Source of the DNA: Acidicapsa ligni
Lineage (GTDB): Bacteria > Acidobacteriota > Terriglobia > Terriglobales > Acidobacteriaceae
DNA length: 64,000 nt
Direction of reading: 5' to 3'
Assembly: GCF_025685655.1 (NCBI RefSeq)
Contig: NZ_JAGSYG010000001.1
Coordinates: 868,001 to 932,000 of the forward strand
A program made the position numbers and the translations under genes. This document shows, piece by piece, positions 1 through 9,108 of this stretch (within the stretch, counting starts at the first letter, position 1; the number at the start of each line of letters is the position of its first letter). The notes below the pieces were generated by a model, which did no database searches, was not told the DNA's origin, and saw only the letters and a list, made by a program, of their open reading frames with translations.

Positions 1-659
1 GCTATCGTGCCATCCTGATAGATAGCCGCGGGCATGGTCGCAGTACGCGGGATGCGCGGCCGTTTTCGTATGAATTGATGGCATCCGATATGCTGGCTGT
101 GATGGATGCGTTGCATCTTGAACGGGCAGTCCTGGTGGGCTGGAGCGATGGAGCGTGTACCGCGTTAGTTCTTGCGGATAAGGCTCCTTCGCGCGTTGCG
201 GGCGTGTTCTTTTTTGCATGCAACATGGACCCGAGTGGCGTTAAGCCGTTTGAAGCTACTCCGACTTTGGACCGATGCTTCGCGCGACATACGAAGGATT
301 ATGCCGAGTTATCAGCAACACCGGAGCGCTTCAAAGACTTCGTCGCGGACCTTACCCTGATGCAGCGGACGCAGCCTGATTTTTCTGCGCATGATCTCGC
401 GAAGATCAGTGTGCCGGTCGCGATCGTACAGAGTGAGTTCGATGAATTTATCGAGCGTGGACATGCGGAGTATCTCGCGCGAAATATTCCAAATGCGGAG
501 TTTGTCTTTCTAAGCGGCGTGAGTCATTTCGCGCCGCTGCAAAGGCCAGAGCAGTTCAATATCGAGATGGTTGCGTTTGTCAGAAAGCTCCGCACAAGTG
601 CGGATGGTGGCGCGTTCTCATCGAGGCATCTTCAGCAAGCTGCTGTTTCCGGCCTCTAA
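1..659 (+). CDS. alpha/beta hydrolase, 5' end outside window
   Basis: The reading frame is open from the left edge, so the N-terminus is missing. The visible part has the nucleophile elbow GWSDGA, with the serine codon at 144-146, and a late histidine in GVSHFAPLQRPEQF that fits the catalytic His of the alpha/beta hydrolase fold. The substrate cannot be named; the family covers esterases, lactonases and C-C hydrolases. The last 42 bp overlap the end of ogt on the other strand (tail to tail), which is unusual, and the final ~25 residues are probably not part of the fold. The family call is safe and the exact enzyme unknown. Confidence 0.8.
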   Translation, partial: YRAILIDSRGHGRSTRDARPFSYELMASDMLAVMDALHLERAVLVGWSDGACTALVLADKAPSRVAGVFFFACNMDPSGVKPFEATPTLDRCFARHTKDYAELSATPERFKDFVADLTLMQRTQPDFSAHDLAKISVPVAIVQSEFDEFIERGHAEYLARNIPNAEFVFLSGVSHFAPLQRPEQFNIEMVAFVRKLRTSADGGAFSSRHLQQAAVSGL

Positions 660-1124
660 CTCTAGTAGATGTGCCTTGGTGTCGAGGCCGCCTGCGAATC
701 CTGTTAGTTTGCCCGTGGCTCCGATTACGCGATGGCATGGGACTATGATCGAAATCGGATTTCTGCCATTGGCTGCGCCTACAGCTCGCGAGGCATTGGG
801 AGTTCCCAACTGCTTTGCCAGTTGTCCATAGCTTCTCGTTTCACCGAATGGAATGGCCAGAAGAGCTTCCCAGACGTTGTTTTGAAATGGAGTTCCTCGC
901 ATGTCGAGTGAGAGCGAAAACGTCTTTCGTTTTCCTGCGAAGTACTCCTCAAGCTGACGTTCTGTTTCGCGAAGAACGGAATGCTTCTCGTCCTCGACAA
1001 GTTCCCCGAGCCGCACTCGGCGCGGGTTGTCATCCTGCCAGAGAATGGCAACGAGACCCTTGTCGCTTGCTACAAGTTTTAGCTTTCCTACGGGAGAGTT
1101 CATGAATTTATAGACCAGTTTCAT
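618..1124 (-). CDS. ogt: methylated-DNA--[protein]-cysteine S-methyltransferase
   Basis: Suicide DNA repair protein that moves the alkyl group from O6-alkylguanine (and O4-alkylthymine) to its own cysteine. The 168-residue product has the N-terminal ribonuclease-H-like domain and the C-terminal DNA-binding domain with the active-site motif IIVPCHRVIG, acceptor Cys130. The ATG at 1124 is chosen because an AAGGAAAG ribosome-binding site precedes it; the open frame runs further upstream without family similarity. It follows the Ada-AlkA gene by 49 bp on the same strand, so they probably form one operon. The upstream Ada protein lacks this domain, so the pair splits what E. coli Ada joins. Confidence 0.93.
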   Translation of the reverse strand: MKLVYKFMNSPVGKLKLVASDKGLVAILWQDDNPRRVRLGELVEDEKHSVLRETERQLEEYFAGKRKTFSLSLDMRGTPFQNNVWEALLAIPFGETRSYGQLAKQLGTPNASRAVGAANGRNPISIIVPCHRVIGATGKLTGFAGGLDTKAHLLELEAGNSSLLKMPR

Positions 1125-1173
1125 AGTCTTTCCTTTCAGGGGCGATTTTGTTGCTCCGTTGCTGACGGCATTC

Positions 1174-2664
1174 TCAGATTTGCCGGGGCTGCTTCGCCGG
1201 GTCCGCGGCCCAGAGATGTTGTGCTGCGTAAGCGCGCCAGGGACGCCAGGAGCGCGCACGATCCAATAGGTGAGCTGCGGTAAGCTTCTCTCCTTTGATG
1301 GCCTCTGCGCTGCGGAGCAGGCCGATGTCCGATGCGGGGAAGGCATCCGATTCGCGAATGGCGCGCAGGGCGATGTACTGTGCTGTCCAATCACCGATTC
1401 CGCGAATCATGCGCAGCCTTTCTACTGTTTCTTCGATACTGCCGAGTGGGCGAAATAGATTCGGATCCGCGACTGTAGCTTCGGCTACTGCTTTCAGTGA
1501 GGATTGACGGGCTGCAGGCATTCCCAGGCCGAGTGATGCGGCGGAGGCCAGCCGTTGCGGAGTGGGGAAGGCATAGATCAGTTCTGGATGATGCCTTTGC
1601 TCCATCGGCAACTCTTTGCCATGCAGTGCAACGAGTTGTCCGGCGAGCCGGCGTGCTGCGGCAACGTTGATCTGCTGGCCGAGCACGGCACGCACCGCGA
1701 TTTCAAAACCGTCCCATGCGCCGGGGGCGCGTAGTCCGGGGCGCTGCGCTACAAGCGGGGCCAGAAACTGATCGCTCGCGAGGTGAGCGTCAATCGTCTC
1801 AATGTCTGCTCCTACATCGAAGAGACGCCGCACCCGCGCGACAATGGCGGGCAGCGATTTCACATTGGGGAAGCGAATCGTGGCGCAGAGACTCTGCCAC
1901 TTCGGCTGATGTGCAATCTCAACGCTTCCACATAGGCCATCGATGTCGACGGTGCGCAGATAGCGTCCGTTCTCGACTAATTCGACGCCTGGAATTGCCC
2001 GCGCCTGGAGAAAGGCGAGGATCGAATCCCAGTCATAGGGAGGGCGATATTGAATCCGCAACGTCACCCCGGTTTCGTTGCCGGTGCGACTTGCGGATGT
2101 CTTTCGACGCAGTGCGCCTGGAGGACGATGGTAGAGTTCCTGGAAGGTTTCATTGAACCGTCGCAGGCTGCTGAATCCGGCTGCGGCTGCGACTTCTGTC
2201 ATGGGCAGTTGCGTTTCGTGGATCAGCTGCTTGGCGAACAGCACTCGGCGCGTTTGGGCCACTGAGATGGGTGCGGCTCCCAGGTGTTGCAGGAAGAGGC
2301 GCCGAAGCTGCCGCTCGCCTAGTCCGAGACGCGCTGCAAGTTTTTCAACGCTTGCTCCTGCGCCGTCAAGAGCACCTTCGGCAATGAGAGCGAGTGCGCG
2401 TGAAACCGTATTCGAAGTGCCGCGCCAGGAGGCGAGATCCGGGGCGCTTTCGGGACGGCAGCGAAGGCACGGGCGAAAGCCTGCTTCCTGAGCTGCAGCG
2501 GCAGAACTGTAAAAATTGCAGTTCTCAAACTTCGGTGTTCGCGCGGGGCAGATGGGGCGGCAATAGATGCCCGTGGATTGAACGCCTACATAGATCAAGC
2601 CGTCAAAGCGGGCGTCCCTGCTCTGCAATGCTCGATAACAGACGCTGTTCTCAGGCAATCTCAT
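1174..2664 (-). CDS. Ada-type regulator fused to AlkA DNA-3-methyladenine glycosylase
   Basis: Bifunctional protein of the adaptive response to alkylation. Residues 1-75 form the Ada zinc domain with Cys35, Cys39, Cys66 and Cys69 (TGIYCRPICP and FRPCLRC); Cys35 corresponds to the methylphosphotriester acceptor. Residues ~85-180 are an AraC-type helix-turn-helix. Residues ~205-496 are an AlkA-type glycosylase with the helix-hairpin-helix IRGIGDWTAQY and catalytic aspartate near 446 (FPASDIG). It should sense methylated DNA, activate its own operon with ogt, and remove alkylated bases. The ATG at 2664 matches the usual family N-terminus; an in-frame ATG at 2769 would add 35 residues and neither has a strong ribosome-binding site. 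Confidence 0.9.
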   Translation of the reverse strand: MRLPENSVCYRALQSRDARFDGLIYVGVQSTGIYCRPICPARTPKFENCNFYSSAAAAQEAGFRPCLRCRPESAPDLASWRGTSNTVSRALALIAEGALDGAGASVEKLAARLGLGERQLRRLFLQHLGAAPISVAQTRRVLFAKQLIHETQLPMTEVAAAAGFSSLRRFNETFQELYHRPPGALRRKTSASRTGNETGVTLRIQYRPPYDWDSILAFLQARAIPGVELVENGRYLRTVDIDGLCGSVEIAHQPKWQSLCATIRFPNVKSLPAIVARVRRLFDVGADIETIDAHLASDQFLAPLVAQRPGLRAPGAWDGFEIAVRAVLGQQINVAAARRLAGQLVALHGKELPMEQRHHPELIYAFPTPQRLASAASLGLGMPAARQSSLKAVAEATVADPNLFRPLGSIEETVERLRMIRGIGDWTAQYIALRAIRESDAFPASDIGLLRSAEAIKGEKLTAAHLLDRARSWRPWRAYAAQHLWAADPAKQPRQI

Positions 2665-2946
2665 GGGATGATTGTCCCACCGATCGGCGTACAAAACTCG
2701 CGCTTTTCGGACATCATCGTGGAATCGATGAATAAGAGGCAGACTGGCAGGAAGACAGGGTTGATCCATCGTAAATGAGTATTCGAGGTGGGGCGTATAA
2801 CCTTTTCGCAGGAAAAGGAGTATTACTGAAGGGAAGCTGGTTTCAGTCGATATTGACCACGTCGTGCATAGTCGAATTAGCGGAATAGCCGTTGCTGGAA
2901 GGTTCTTTTCGATCTGTAACTAGTCTCTTGCTCTACAGGAGTGGAT

Positions 2947-3516
2947 ATGGGACGTCGCTTTGCAGAAGTCGCATTCACGCCGCATGTGAAGAAGCTGCAG
3001 GAGCTTCACGGGAGTCGCCGGCAATATCACCGAGTCGAGGAGTTTGGTGAGCCTGGAGATCGTCTTGGGCCATACGAGCGAACTTTTATCAGTGGCAGAG
3101 ATGGTTTTTACATGGCTACGGTGAGTGAGACGGGCTGGCCTTATATCCAGTTTCGCGGCGGCCCGAAAGGGTTTCTACGTGTGCTGGATGACAAGACGAT
3201 TGGGTTCGCAGATCTTCGCGGGAATAAGCAGTACATCAGTGTTGGCAACCTCCTGCACGATGATCGGGTTTGTCTTTTTCTGATGGACTACGTGGAGCAG
3301 CAGCGCCTCAAGATCTATGGCAGAGCCAGGATTTCCGAGGGAGACGAGGAATCTCAAGCGCTGATTCGCAAGCTGCAGACAGAGGAAAAGAACTCGTTGC
3401 CGGAGCGAGCGATGGTGATTCAGATTGAGGCGTTCGATTGGAATTGTCCGCAACATATCACGCCGCGTTTCACGCTGGAAGAGTTGGATGCGCTGGAAAA
3501 AGAGGATGCCGGATGA
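2947..3516 (+). CDS. pyridoxamine 5'-phosphate oxidase family (PPOX-like) flavin protein
   Basis: A 189-residue split-barrel protein of the PPOX class; motifs such as FYMATVSETGWPYIQFRGG and KIYGRARI are typical of the group that binds FMN or F420. Members reduce or oxidise small molecules; the substrate is not readable here. Translation could begin at GTG 2941 or ATG 2947; the ATG is preferred because AGGAG sits 5 bp ahead of it. It is divergent from the Ada-AlkA gene and convergent with the alkyltransferase-like gene, so any role in the alkylation response rests only on position. Confidence 0.82.
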   Translation: MGRRFAEVAFTPHVKKLQELHGSRRQYHRVEEFGEPGDRLGPYERTFISGRDGFYMATVSETGWPYIQFRGGPKGFLRVLDDKTIGFADLRGNKQYISVGNLLHDDRVCLFLMDYVEQQRLKIYGRARISEGDEESQALIRKLQTEEKNSLPERAMVIQIEAFDWNCPQHITPRFTLEELDALEKEDAG

Positions 3517-3560
3517 CTATTCGCAGTCATCCTACGGGTCTTAGCTATCCCAGGTTCCTA
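3517..3560. repeat. short direct repeat between two convergent genes
   Basis: Two copies of a CTATCCCA-type unit preceded by TAG (around 3542-3549 and 3562-3569) flank the end of the alkyltransferase-like gene, after a small GATGACT/AGTCATC inverted repeat at 3510-3530. No T-run follows, so it is not a clear terminator. Confidence 0.35.
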
Positions 3561-3941
3561 GCTATCCCACGGTCTTAACGCGTGTTCGTACTCTTCCATG
3601 TCGACACGTCGGCCGCGAAATTTGACACCCTCCATTTGCAGACGCAGGCGTTGCTCGGCTGCAGCCTCACCGCGTAATTTAATCTCTCCGCCTATGCCTA
3701 CTACGCGTTGCCACGGCAGGGAGAGAGGCTCGACCCGCAGCAGGCGCGCTACGGCTCGATGATAGAGCGGATAACCTGCTGCCGCGGCAACTCTGCCGTA
3801 CGTGCTCACCCTGCCTTTAGGAATAGAGCGTATGACTCGACGAAACGCAGCGTCGCGATCGTCGTTCGGCTTTATTCCATCTCTGATGAGCTGCCGCTTC
3901 AGCCTGGACCTGGCGCCGGGGTCGTTTTCAGATATAGCCAT
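3558..3941 (-). CDS. alkyltransferase-like protein (ATL, MGMT-related)
   Basis: A 127-residue protein with the MGMT DNA-binding fold (GRVSTYGRVAAAAGYP) but with Trp77 in SLPWQRVVG where MGMT has the acceptor cysteine of PCHRV. This Cys-to-Trp change defines the ATL proteins, which cannot transfer the alkyl group, bind O6-alkylguanine and hand the lesion to nucleotide excision repair. The following histidine is glutamine here (PWQR instead of PWHR), a small departure from the family. With Ogt and Ada-AlkA it makes three alkylation-response genes within 3.4 kb. Confidence 0.85.
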   Translation of the reverse strand: MAISENDPGARSRLKRQLIRDGIKPNDDRDAAFRRVIRSIPKGRVSTYGRVAAAAGYPLYHRAVARLLRVEPLSLPWQRVVGIGGEIKLRGEAAAEQRLRLQMEGVKFRGRRVDMEEYEHALRPWDS

Positions 3942-4014
3942 GGTTTTATCCGTACCAACAGATTCATTGGATGTAATAGAGGATAAGGCCGATCACGAAG
4001 CAGGGAGAATGCTT

Positions 4015-4749
4015 TTAGTGCTCATAGGGGGATTTAGCGTTCGGATCGTAGGCGCTGCCAAACTTGTTTGTATGGGCTGCATTGGCGGCTGGAGCCGTGG
4101 TGATAGTCACGGTACCCAGATCGACTGTGCCACGCGAAAGATGCACGGGACGGGTTGAGCTATCCAGAACGGGCTGCGGTATGCCTTCGATCCAAAGATG
4201 CAAGTTGTAATCGCCAGGTGGAACATTGCGGATTATGACGGAGTCGTTCGTGTCGGCAACGGTATAAAGAGGCGTTGAGAGAGCCAATACGACCGCGCTC
4301 ATCTCAGGATGGATGTTGCAAAAAATATAAGAAGCGCCCTCGCGCGTGAAGGTGACGGACTTGCTCGATCCTGCTTCGTAGAGACCGAGATCGAAGCGTT
4401 TGCCATCGAAGAGCGAGAAGACATTATGGAAAAAAGGATCTGCGTTGGGGAACTGAACTGACGTGCCGACCGGGATGATTTGCAGGTGCGGGATGAACAT
4501 GCGGTTCTTTTGCAGCAGTGTGTAGTGTCCATGAGGCACGAAGGCCAGCGCTGGGGTTCCTGCGGTTGGTTCCAGCCAGGCGACAGCAGGAACAGGGCCA
4601 TGCTTCTCTTTCAGCGGCAAGCCAATGTGCAGGCGTAACTCGGTTACGGGCGCAGCGGGAGGATTGCTCTGCGCGTGTATCACCCCAGACGTCAGGGCGA
4701 CAGCGACACAGCAAAACAACCAGTTGGCAAAGTGCCTCTTACGTGTCAA
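4015..4749 (-). CDS. secreted plastocyanin-like (methylamine-utilization-type) protein
   Basis: A 244-residue protein with a signal peptide ending near VIHAQS, a cupredoxin domain, and a short C-terminal carboxypeptidase-regulatory-like strand set (NVPPGDYNLHLWIEG). Copper ligands are visible: His in PFFHNVF and the Cys-His-Met group in FCNIHPEMS. It probably carries electrons in the periplasm. Translation starts at TTG 4749, overlapping the TGA of the preceding barrel gene by 4 bases (TTGA), so the two are translationally coupled. It is the last gene of the regulator-kinase-barrel group. Confidence 0.8.
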   Translation of the reverse strand: MTRKRHFANWLFCCVAVALTSGVIHAQSNPPAAPVTELRLHIGLPLKEKHGPVPAVAWLEPTAGTPALAFVPHGHYTLLQKNRMFIPHLQIIPVGTSVQFPNADPFFHNVFSLFDGKRFDLGLYEAGSSKSVTFTREGASYIFCNIHPEMSAVVLALSTPLYTVADTNDSVIIRNVPPGDYNLHLWIEGIPQPVLDSSTRPVHLSRGTVDLGTVTITTAPAANAAHTNKFGSAYDPNAKSPYEH

Positions 4750-6371
4750 AACTTATATCCTGCGCCCAAGCCGATGATGTTGCTTCCGCTCGAGAGACCA
4801 TTGACAGGAGAACTCTCCAGATGACGATACTCCAGCGAGAAGAGCAGATAAGCGCTGGGGCTATAAATTACATTCCCGGTATAAGTCCGGTTTCTGGCGA
4901 GGTTCTGATAGACCGTTCCACCTGGGACAGCATAACGCCGCAATTCCCTGGCCGTTACGTTGTCGAGTCCAAGAGCAGCGTTGAACTCCACTCGCTCGTT
5001 GACCTTTTCTTTCAGTTGCGCCCATCCGCCTACATCGTCGAGGGGGTGGAAGTAGTAGCCGCCTGCATCCATATTGACACGGTAGACGACATCCTTGAAA
5101 GCTCCGCCTCCGAGACCACCCAGCGCCTGTCCGCGGTAAAAACTCCCGGTAAATTCGAAATTGGCGGGCAGAAGCCAGCGAGTATCGACAGTACCGGCCC
5201 ATGAATCGAAGTGACGGCCGACGGGGCTGAGATGCGGTGCGAAGTATCCGCCGAAACCGAGATGGTTTCCTTCATCCGCCTTGGACCCGATCACGGCAAT
5301 TCGAGCTTCCGTTCCCGGCTTGCGACTTTGTTCCGATGAGCTGGGGGGCGCCGCTGTTGCGTTGGTAGACGAGGTCAGGGGCAACAGGTATCCATCGCCC
5401 ACGTCGATCAATGCAGCCTGCAGGCGAAGATTGCTTGAACCAACGAACTTGAGATCCTGCGTCACACCGCCCTGTGGATTCCATGTCCACAGGTTGCCGG
5501 ACCAGGCAAGCGCAGGCATGGCAACGGCTGTCAATGACGTCGGTGTATTGGGGCTGAAGATTGGCCGATCCAATGAGAAATAGGCAGTGGTCTTGCGCCA
5601 TTGCAGACCTGCGTGGACCGTGCGGAGCCGCAGGAACGAGGCATTCGTGCTGTAGTTGCCGGAGTACACTGCGGGCGAAGTCGCGGACTGCGATGTCCCG
5701 TCGAAATCCACACTCAAATCGGCATAGCTGCGAGCGCCGAACAGATGTGGGCCACGTAGATCGATACCGAGGATCGTCTGTCGCACGGATGCCCCGGTGC
5801 TGCCTGAGCCCGGAATCGATACAGTCGGTGTCGCCGCCATATCGACCTGGCCGGAATTGGCGAATCCGTTTAGCAGGAGCAGTCCGGTTATCTTTACCGG
5901 ATACTTCGATTCGCTTTCGACCTTCGTTTGTTCGTGGGTTGCGATTTGAGCCTGTTGCATGGCCAACTGTTCGCGCAGATCGTCAATCGCGGCTGCGGTG
6001 GCTGGAGGGATGGTTTCAGGTGCTGATGCCGGAGTTGCATTGGGGATGGCTGAAGTTGTTGCTGTCGATCCGGCCTGTGACCCGGTTTGCGGCCCGGTTT
6101 GCGCCATCTGACGTTGCAGGGCAAGCAACTGCTGGCGCATCTCGTCCAGTTGGCGCTGCGACTGCTCAAGTTGAGCCTGCGTTCGCGTCATGGATTCGGT
6201 CAGCTTCTGGATTTGCTCGGAGATATTTTCGGGGTTCGTGGTCTGCGGATTTCCCGTCTGCGCATGAACCAGGTGAAACGATAGTCCTGAAAAGATCATA
6301 AGCAGGGGCAACACGCGCCATGGGTTTCCAAGAGGAACCCCACGGCGCATAAATCTACTGTAAATTCTCAT
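4746..6371 (-). CDS. outer-membrane beta-barrel protein with N-terminal coiled coil (porin-like)
   Basis: A 541-residue exported protein. After a signal peptide (cleavage near LVHAQ) comes a heptad-like, Gln/Leu-rich helix (about residues 45-95) as in DcaP- and OprO/P-type porins, a Ser/Ala/Pro-rich linker, and many alternating amphipathic strands to a C-terminal GLGAGYKF, a usual barrel end. It may let a small solute through the outer membrane; substrate unknown. It overlaps the kinase gene end by 17 bp when the ATG at 6371 is used (AAGG 9 bp upstream); ATG 6350 is the alternative. Its coupling to the copper protein suggests a shared task. Confidence 0.75.
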   Translation of the reverse strand: MRIYSRFMRRGVPLGNPWRVLPLLMIFSGLSFHLVHAQTGNPQTTNPENISEQIQKLTESMTRTQAQLEQSQRQLDEMRQQLLALQRQMAQTGPQTGSQAGSTATTSAIPNATPASAPETIPPATAAAIDDLREQLAMQQAQIATHEQTKVESESKYPVKITGLLLLNGFANSGQVDMAATPTVSIPGSGSTGASVRQTILGIDLRGPHLFGARSYADLSVDFDGTSQSATSPAVYSGNYSTNASFLRLRTVHAGLQWRKTTAYFSLDRPIFSPNTPTSLTAVAMPALAWSGNLWTWNPQGGVTQDLKFVGSSNLRLQAALIDVGDGYLLPLTSSTNATAAPPSSSEQSRKPGTEARIAVIGSKADEGNHLGFGGYFAPHLSPVGRHFDSWAGTVDTRWLLPANFEFTGSFYRGQALGGLGGGAFKDVVYRVNMDAGGYYFHPLDDVGGWAQLKEKVNERVEFNAALGLDNVTARELRRYAVPGGTVYQNLARNRTYTGNVIYSPSAYLLFSLEYRHLESSPVNGLSSGSNIIGLGAGYKF

Positions 6372-8229
6372 GTGCGATGACCTTATCGTGACTGTCTGCC
6401 TCAGCTAAAACCGGAGCATCCCACGGCTGGAGTTCGCGCGCTATTTTCATTTGAAATATCGTTTCACCGGGATGACTACTGAAGAGAACGACCTCTCCTC
6501 CGTGTTCAACCGCAATGCAATGAGCCAATGTAAGGCCAAGACCGGTTCCCTTCTGTTTTCCTTCGCTCACGAAAGGCTCAAGAAGGTTGTTGCGAATGTT
6601 TCCTGGAACGCCGTTTCCATTATCGACGACGCTCACTATCATATCCTTTTCTCGTGTATCCAGAGTCAATGAGACCTTGGCCGGTCTTCCGGTATCCCGG
6701 GCGGCCTGGCAGGCATTGAGCAGTAGATTGCAGATGGCGCGTTCGATCTGTTTTCCGTCGACAACAGCCGCGGTCTCCACGGGATTGCCGTAATGCGTGA
6801 TCAGAGAGACTCCCTCTGCATCCGGATGCGCGCGGACAAGCGTCATTGCGCGTTCGAGTAGAGTCGCCATCAATTCAGGCGCCCTTCTCATACTGGCGCC
6901 GCCAGTACGGCTGAAGATCAGCAATGACTCGATCATATCGGTCGTGCCATGAACAGCGGAGCGGATGTCGATGAAAATCTCCGCGCGTTCCTTTTCGGAG
7001 AGGCGATGCGATGCGAGAAACTCCGAGTTGGCATAAATTGCGGCGAGATAGTGGCGCAGATCGTGAGAGACAGAACTTGCCATTCGGCCGATAGTAGCCA
7101 GCCGCTCAGATTCAAGCAATGCCCGATTGGCCTGCTGAATCTCTTTACGCATGCCGGCAAAGGCCGTACTTAGCTGCCGTACCTCCTGCGTACCGTACCG
7201 CGGAATACGATATTTCCCATCTCCCACGCCAAACGCAATCACGCTTTGGGAGAGCTCTTCGAGTGGACGAGTCACGAGCCGAGAGAGCGTGATCATCAAT
7301 ATGGTGCCGGACAATAACGCGAGGAGGCCTGCGCTCAAGACCATCCGGTCAATGCGGTTGATCGAGTGCTCCGCTGGTTCAAAGGACTTCAGGACGACCA
7401 GTTGCAGCGAAGATGTAGCAACTGCAGAGAGATCTTCCGTTGCGGCAAGAAATCTGGTGCCTGCAAACTTCACCGTGGACGGCGCCTGGGGTGTTCCCGA
7501 GAGCAACCGCGGCTGAGTGGCCAGACCAGCCTGGCCTGAGGGGCTGAGCGTGCTGGCTACAACGCGCCCTCCGCTAAGGAAGGTAGCTTCTACGCCAGTG
7601 GGCTGACTTATCTGCCGTACGGTGCGTTCCGTCGAAACGCCGCTGATGACATATCCAAGCAGCGTGCCGTCTTTATCGTTGCCAAAGTAAAGCGGGCGCA
7701 GGGAGCAAATATAGAGCCCTTGGCGGTCAATCAGATAATGCTTGTCCGGAGACGCCAGCAGGGTCTTCAGGCCTTGTCGAAGATCCGCGTCCGGAGTTGC
7801 ACCTTTTGTATAGACCGCTACGACACGTCCGTTCAGATCCACGAGGGCAAACAGATCGTTTCCGCTTAGCTGCCAGAACTCAATCGCACCGTCCTGAATG
7901 GTGAGGTCATCGCCACTGGTCATCAGCGCTTTGAGGGTAGGCAGTTCGGCGAGCAGGGAGTTTTCGCGATCCAGTGCTCCTACACGCTCCGCCTGCAGAT
8001 TTTCAAAGGTGATGACGGAATGATTGAGATCTTGAGACAGATCATCTGTAACCTGCGCAAGCAGGCGATGACGGATAAGCAACAGGCACATGCCGGTAAC
8101 AATTGCGATTACCAGTGCCATGGCGACAACGAGCAGAACATATGTTCGGACGCCTTGCTTTTCGGGCATGTTTGTTACTTCCACAGCGCTTTCGTCTGAC
8201 CGCTGGGTGAGGTGAGAATCATGGGACAA
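6355..8229 (-). CDS. membrane sensor histidine kinase
   Basis: A 624-residue kinase with a transmembrane helix at about 28-52, a ~240-residue periplasmic sensor region of Cache-like pattern, a second helix near 300, HAMP, a dimerisation domain with the phospho-acceptor His in SSVSHDLRHYLAAI, and a HATPase domain with N-box NLLLNACQA, G1 VVDNGNGVP and G2 KGTGLGLTLAH. It overlaps the response regulator stop by 11 bp, which makes the two a cognate pair. The ligand is unknown; the linked barrel and copper proteins hint at a periplasmic redox or metal cue (inference). Confidence 0.9.
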   Translation of the reverse strand: MSHDSHLTQRSDESAVEVTNMPEKQGVRTYVLLVVAMALVIAIVTGMCLLLIRHRLLAQVTDDLSQDLNHSVITFENLQAERVGALDRENSLLAELPTLKALMTSGDDLTIQDGAIEFWQLSGNDLFALVDLNGRVVAVYTKGATPDADLRQGLKTLLASPDKHYLIDRQGLYICSLRPLYFGNDKDGTLLGYVISGVSTERTVRQISQPTGVEATFLSGGRVVASTLSPSGQAGLATQPRLLSGTPQAPSTVKFAGTRFLAATEDLSAVATSSLQLVVLKSFEPAEHSINRIDRMVLSAGLLALLSGTILMITLSRLVTRPLEELSQSVIAFGVGDGKYRIPRYGTQEVRQLSTAFAGMRKEIQQANRALLESERLATIGRMASSVSHDLRHYLAAIYANSEFLASHRLSEKERAEIFIDIRSAVHGTTDMIESLLIFSRTGGASMRRAPELMATLLERAMTLVRAHPDAEGVSLITHYGNPVETAAVVDGKQIERAICNLLLNACQAARDTGRPAKVSLTLDTREKDMIVSVVDNGNGVPGNIRNNLLEPFVSEGKQKGTGLGLTLAHCIAVEHGGEVVLFSSHPGETIFQMKIARELQPWDAPVLAEADSHDKVIAHENLQ

Positions 8230-8959
8230 ATTTATACCCTGCGCCGTAAATTGTGAGCAGATATCTAGGATTTGCCGGATCAGGCTCCAATTTCTGACGC
8301 AATTTCAGAATCTGGTTATCGACAGTTCGTGTTGTTGGATAGGAGTTGTATCCCCATACTTCGTTAAGCAGGAGCTCCCGAGTAAGTACGCGATCCGCGT
8401 TGTCGGTAAAAAATTTCAGCAACTTAAACTCGTGAGCAGTCAGGACCACGGGAACGCCGCCCCGGCGTGCGCTCATGCTCTTGAAGTCGATCTCGCAATC
8501 CGCAAAGCGAAAAACGCTTGACGGAATCGGTTTGCGTTGCCTGCGAATCGCCGCTTGAACGCGCGCTGTCAGCTCGCGGGGGCTAAACGGTTTGGTAACG
8601 TAGTCGTCTGCGCCTAACTCGAGGAGCAATACTTTGTCGACGACTTCGCTGATAGCACTGAGCACAACGATCGGTGTTTCATTCGAGAGGTTTTTAAACG
8701 TCTGGCAGAGCTCGCGTCCGGATATCCGCGGAAGAATCAGATCCAGGACGACGGCGAGTGGATGCTCGCTCTTGAACAGTTCGAGTCCGGTTTGGCCATC
8801 GCCGGCAACGACGACAGCATAATGCTCCTCTGCGAAAATTCTGCGGAGCACCTTCTGCATGCGAGGATCGTCTTCGATGACCAGTATTGTGCCTAGATTT
8901 GCCACCGGGGGAGTATCGAATTCTGCCCCTTCATCCATCAAATCCGTATCTGTGATCAT
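8219..8959 (-). CDS. OmpR/PhoB-family response regulator
   Basis: A 246-residue two-domain regulator. The receiver has the acidic pair at ~30-31, phospho-acceptor Asp73 in VVLDLILPR and Lys123 in DDYVTKPFSP. The C-terminal domain is a winged helix (LTAHEFKLLKFF, VWGYNSYPTTRTVDNQI). This family binds 10-11-bp direct repeats. The ATG at 8959 is chosen for its GAGG ribosome-binding site; the frame extends to 9043 without family similarity. First gene of a leftward operon with the kinase, barrel and plastocyanin-like protein. It lies 1.1 kb from the nearest of the 11-bp-repeat sites and is the obvious local candidate for binding them, but that is not shown. Confidence 0.92.
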   Translation of the reverse strand: MITDTDLMDEGAEFDTPPVANLGTILVIEDDPRMQKVLRRIFAEEHYAVVVAGDGQTGLELFKSEHPLAVVLDLILPRISGRELCQTFKNLSNETPIVVLSAISEVVDKVLLLELGADDYVTKPFSPRELTARVQAAIRRQRKPIPSSVFRFADCEIDFKSMSARRGGVPVVLTAHEFKLLKFFTDNADRVLTRELLLNEVWGYNSYPTTRTVDNQILKLRQKLEPDPANPRYLLTIYGAGYKFVP

Positions 8960-9005
8960 GATTTCGCGCCTCAATTTGCTGGTTTGGTTGATCCGATCTC
9001 TTAAT

Positions 9006-9021
9006 TGTTCTACCAATGTCC
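9006..9021 (-). promoter_or_regulatory. weak candidate repeat site upstream of the response regulator
   Basis: TGTTC at 9006 and TGTCC at 9017 are 11 bp apart in the orientation seen at the stronger sites, 47 bp ahead of the regulator's start. Only two degenerate units are present, so autoregulation is possible but poorly supported. Confidence 0.25.
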
Positions 9022-9108
9022 AAAAAATACAATCGGATAACAATTTTGAGCGGACTTATGAATTCGTCCTTCTGTTCCAGATAAGTCTGATGAAACAGAC
9101 GGACTAAC

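Noticed and set aside
3942-4014. Possible promoter between the ATL and plastocyanin-like genes
   Set aside because: Both genes run leftward and no convincing promoter or terminator can be read in 73 bp.
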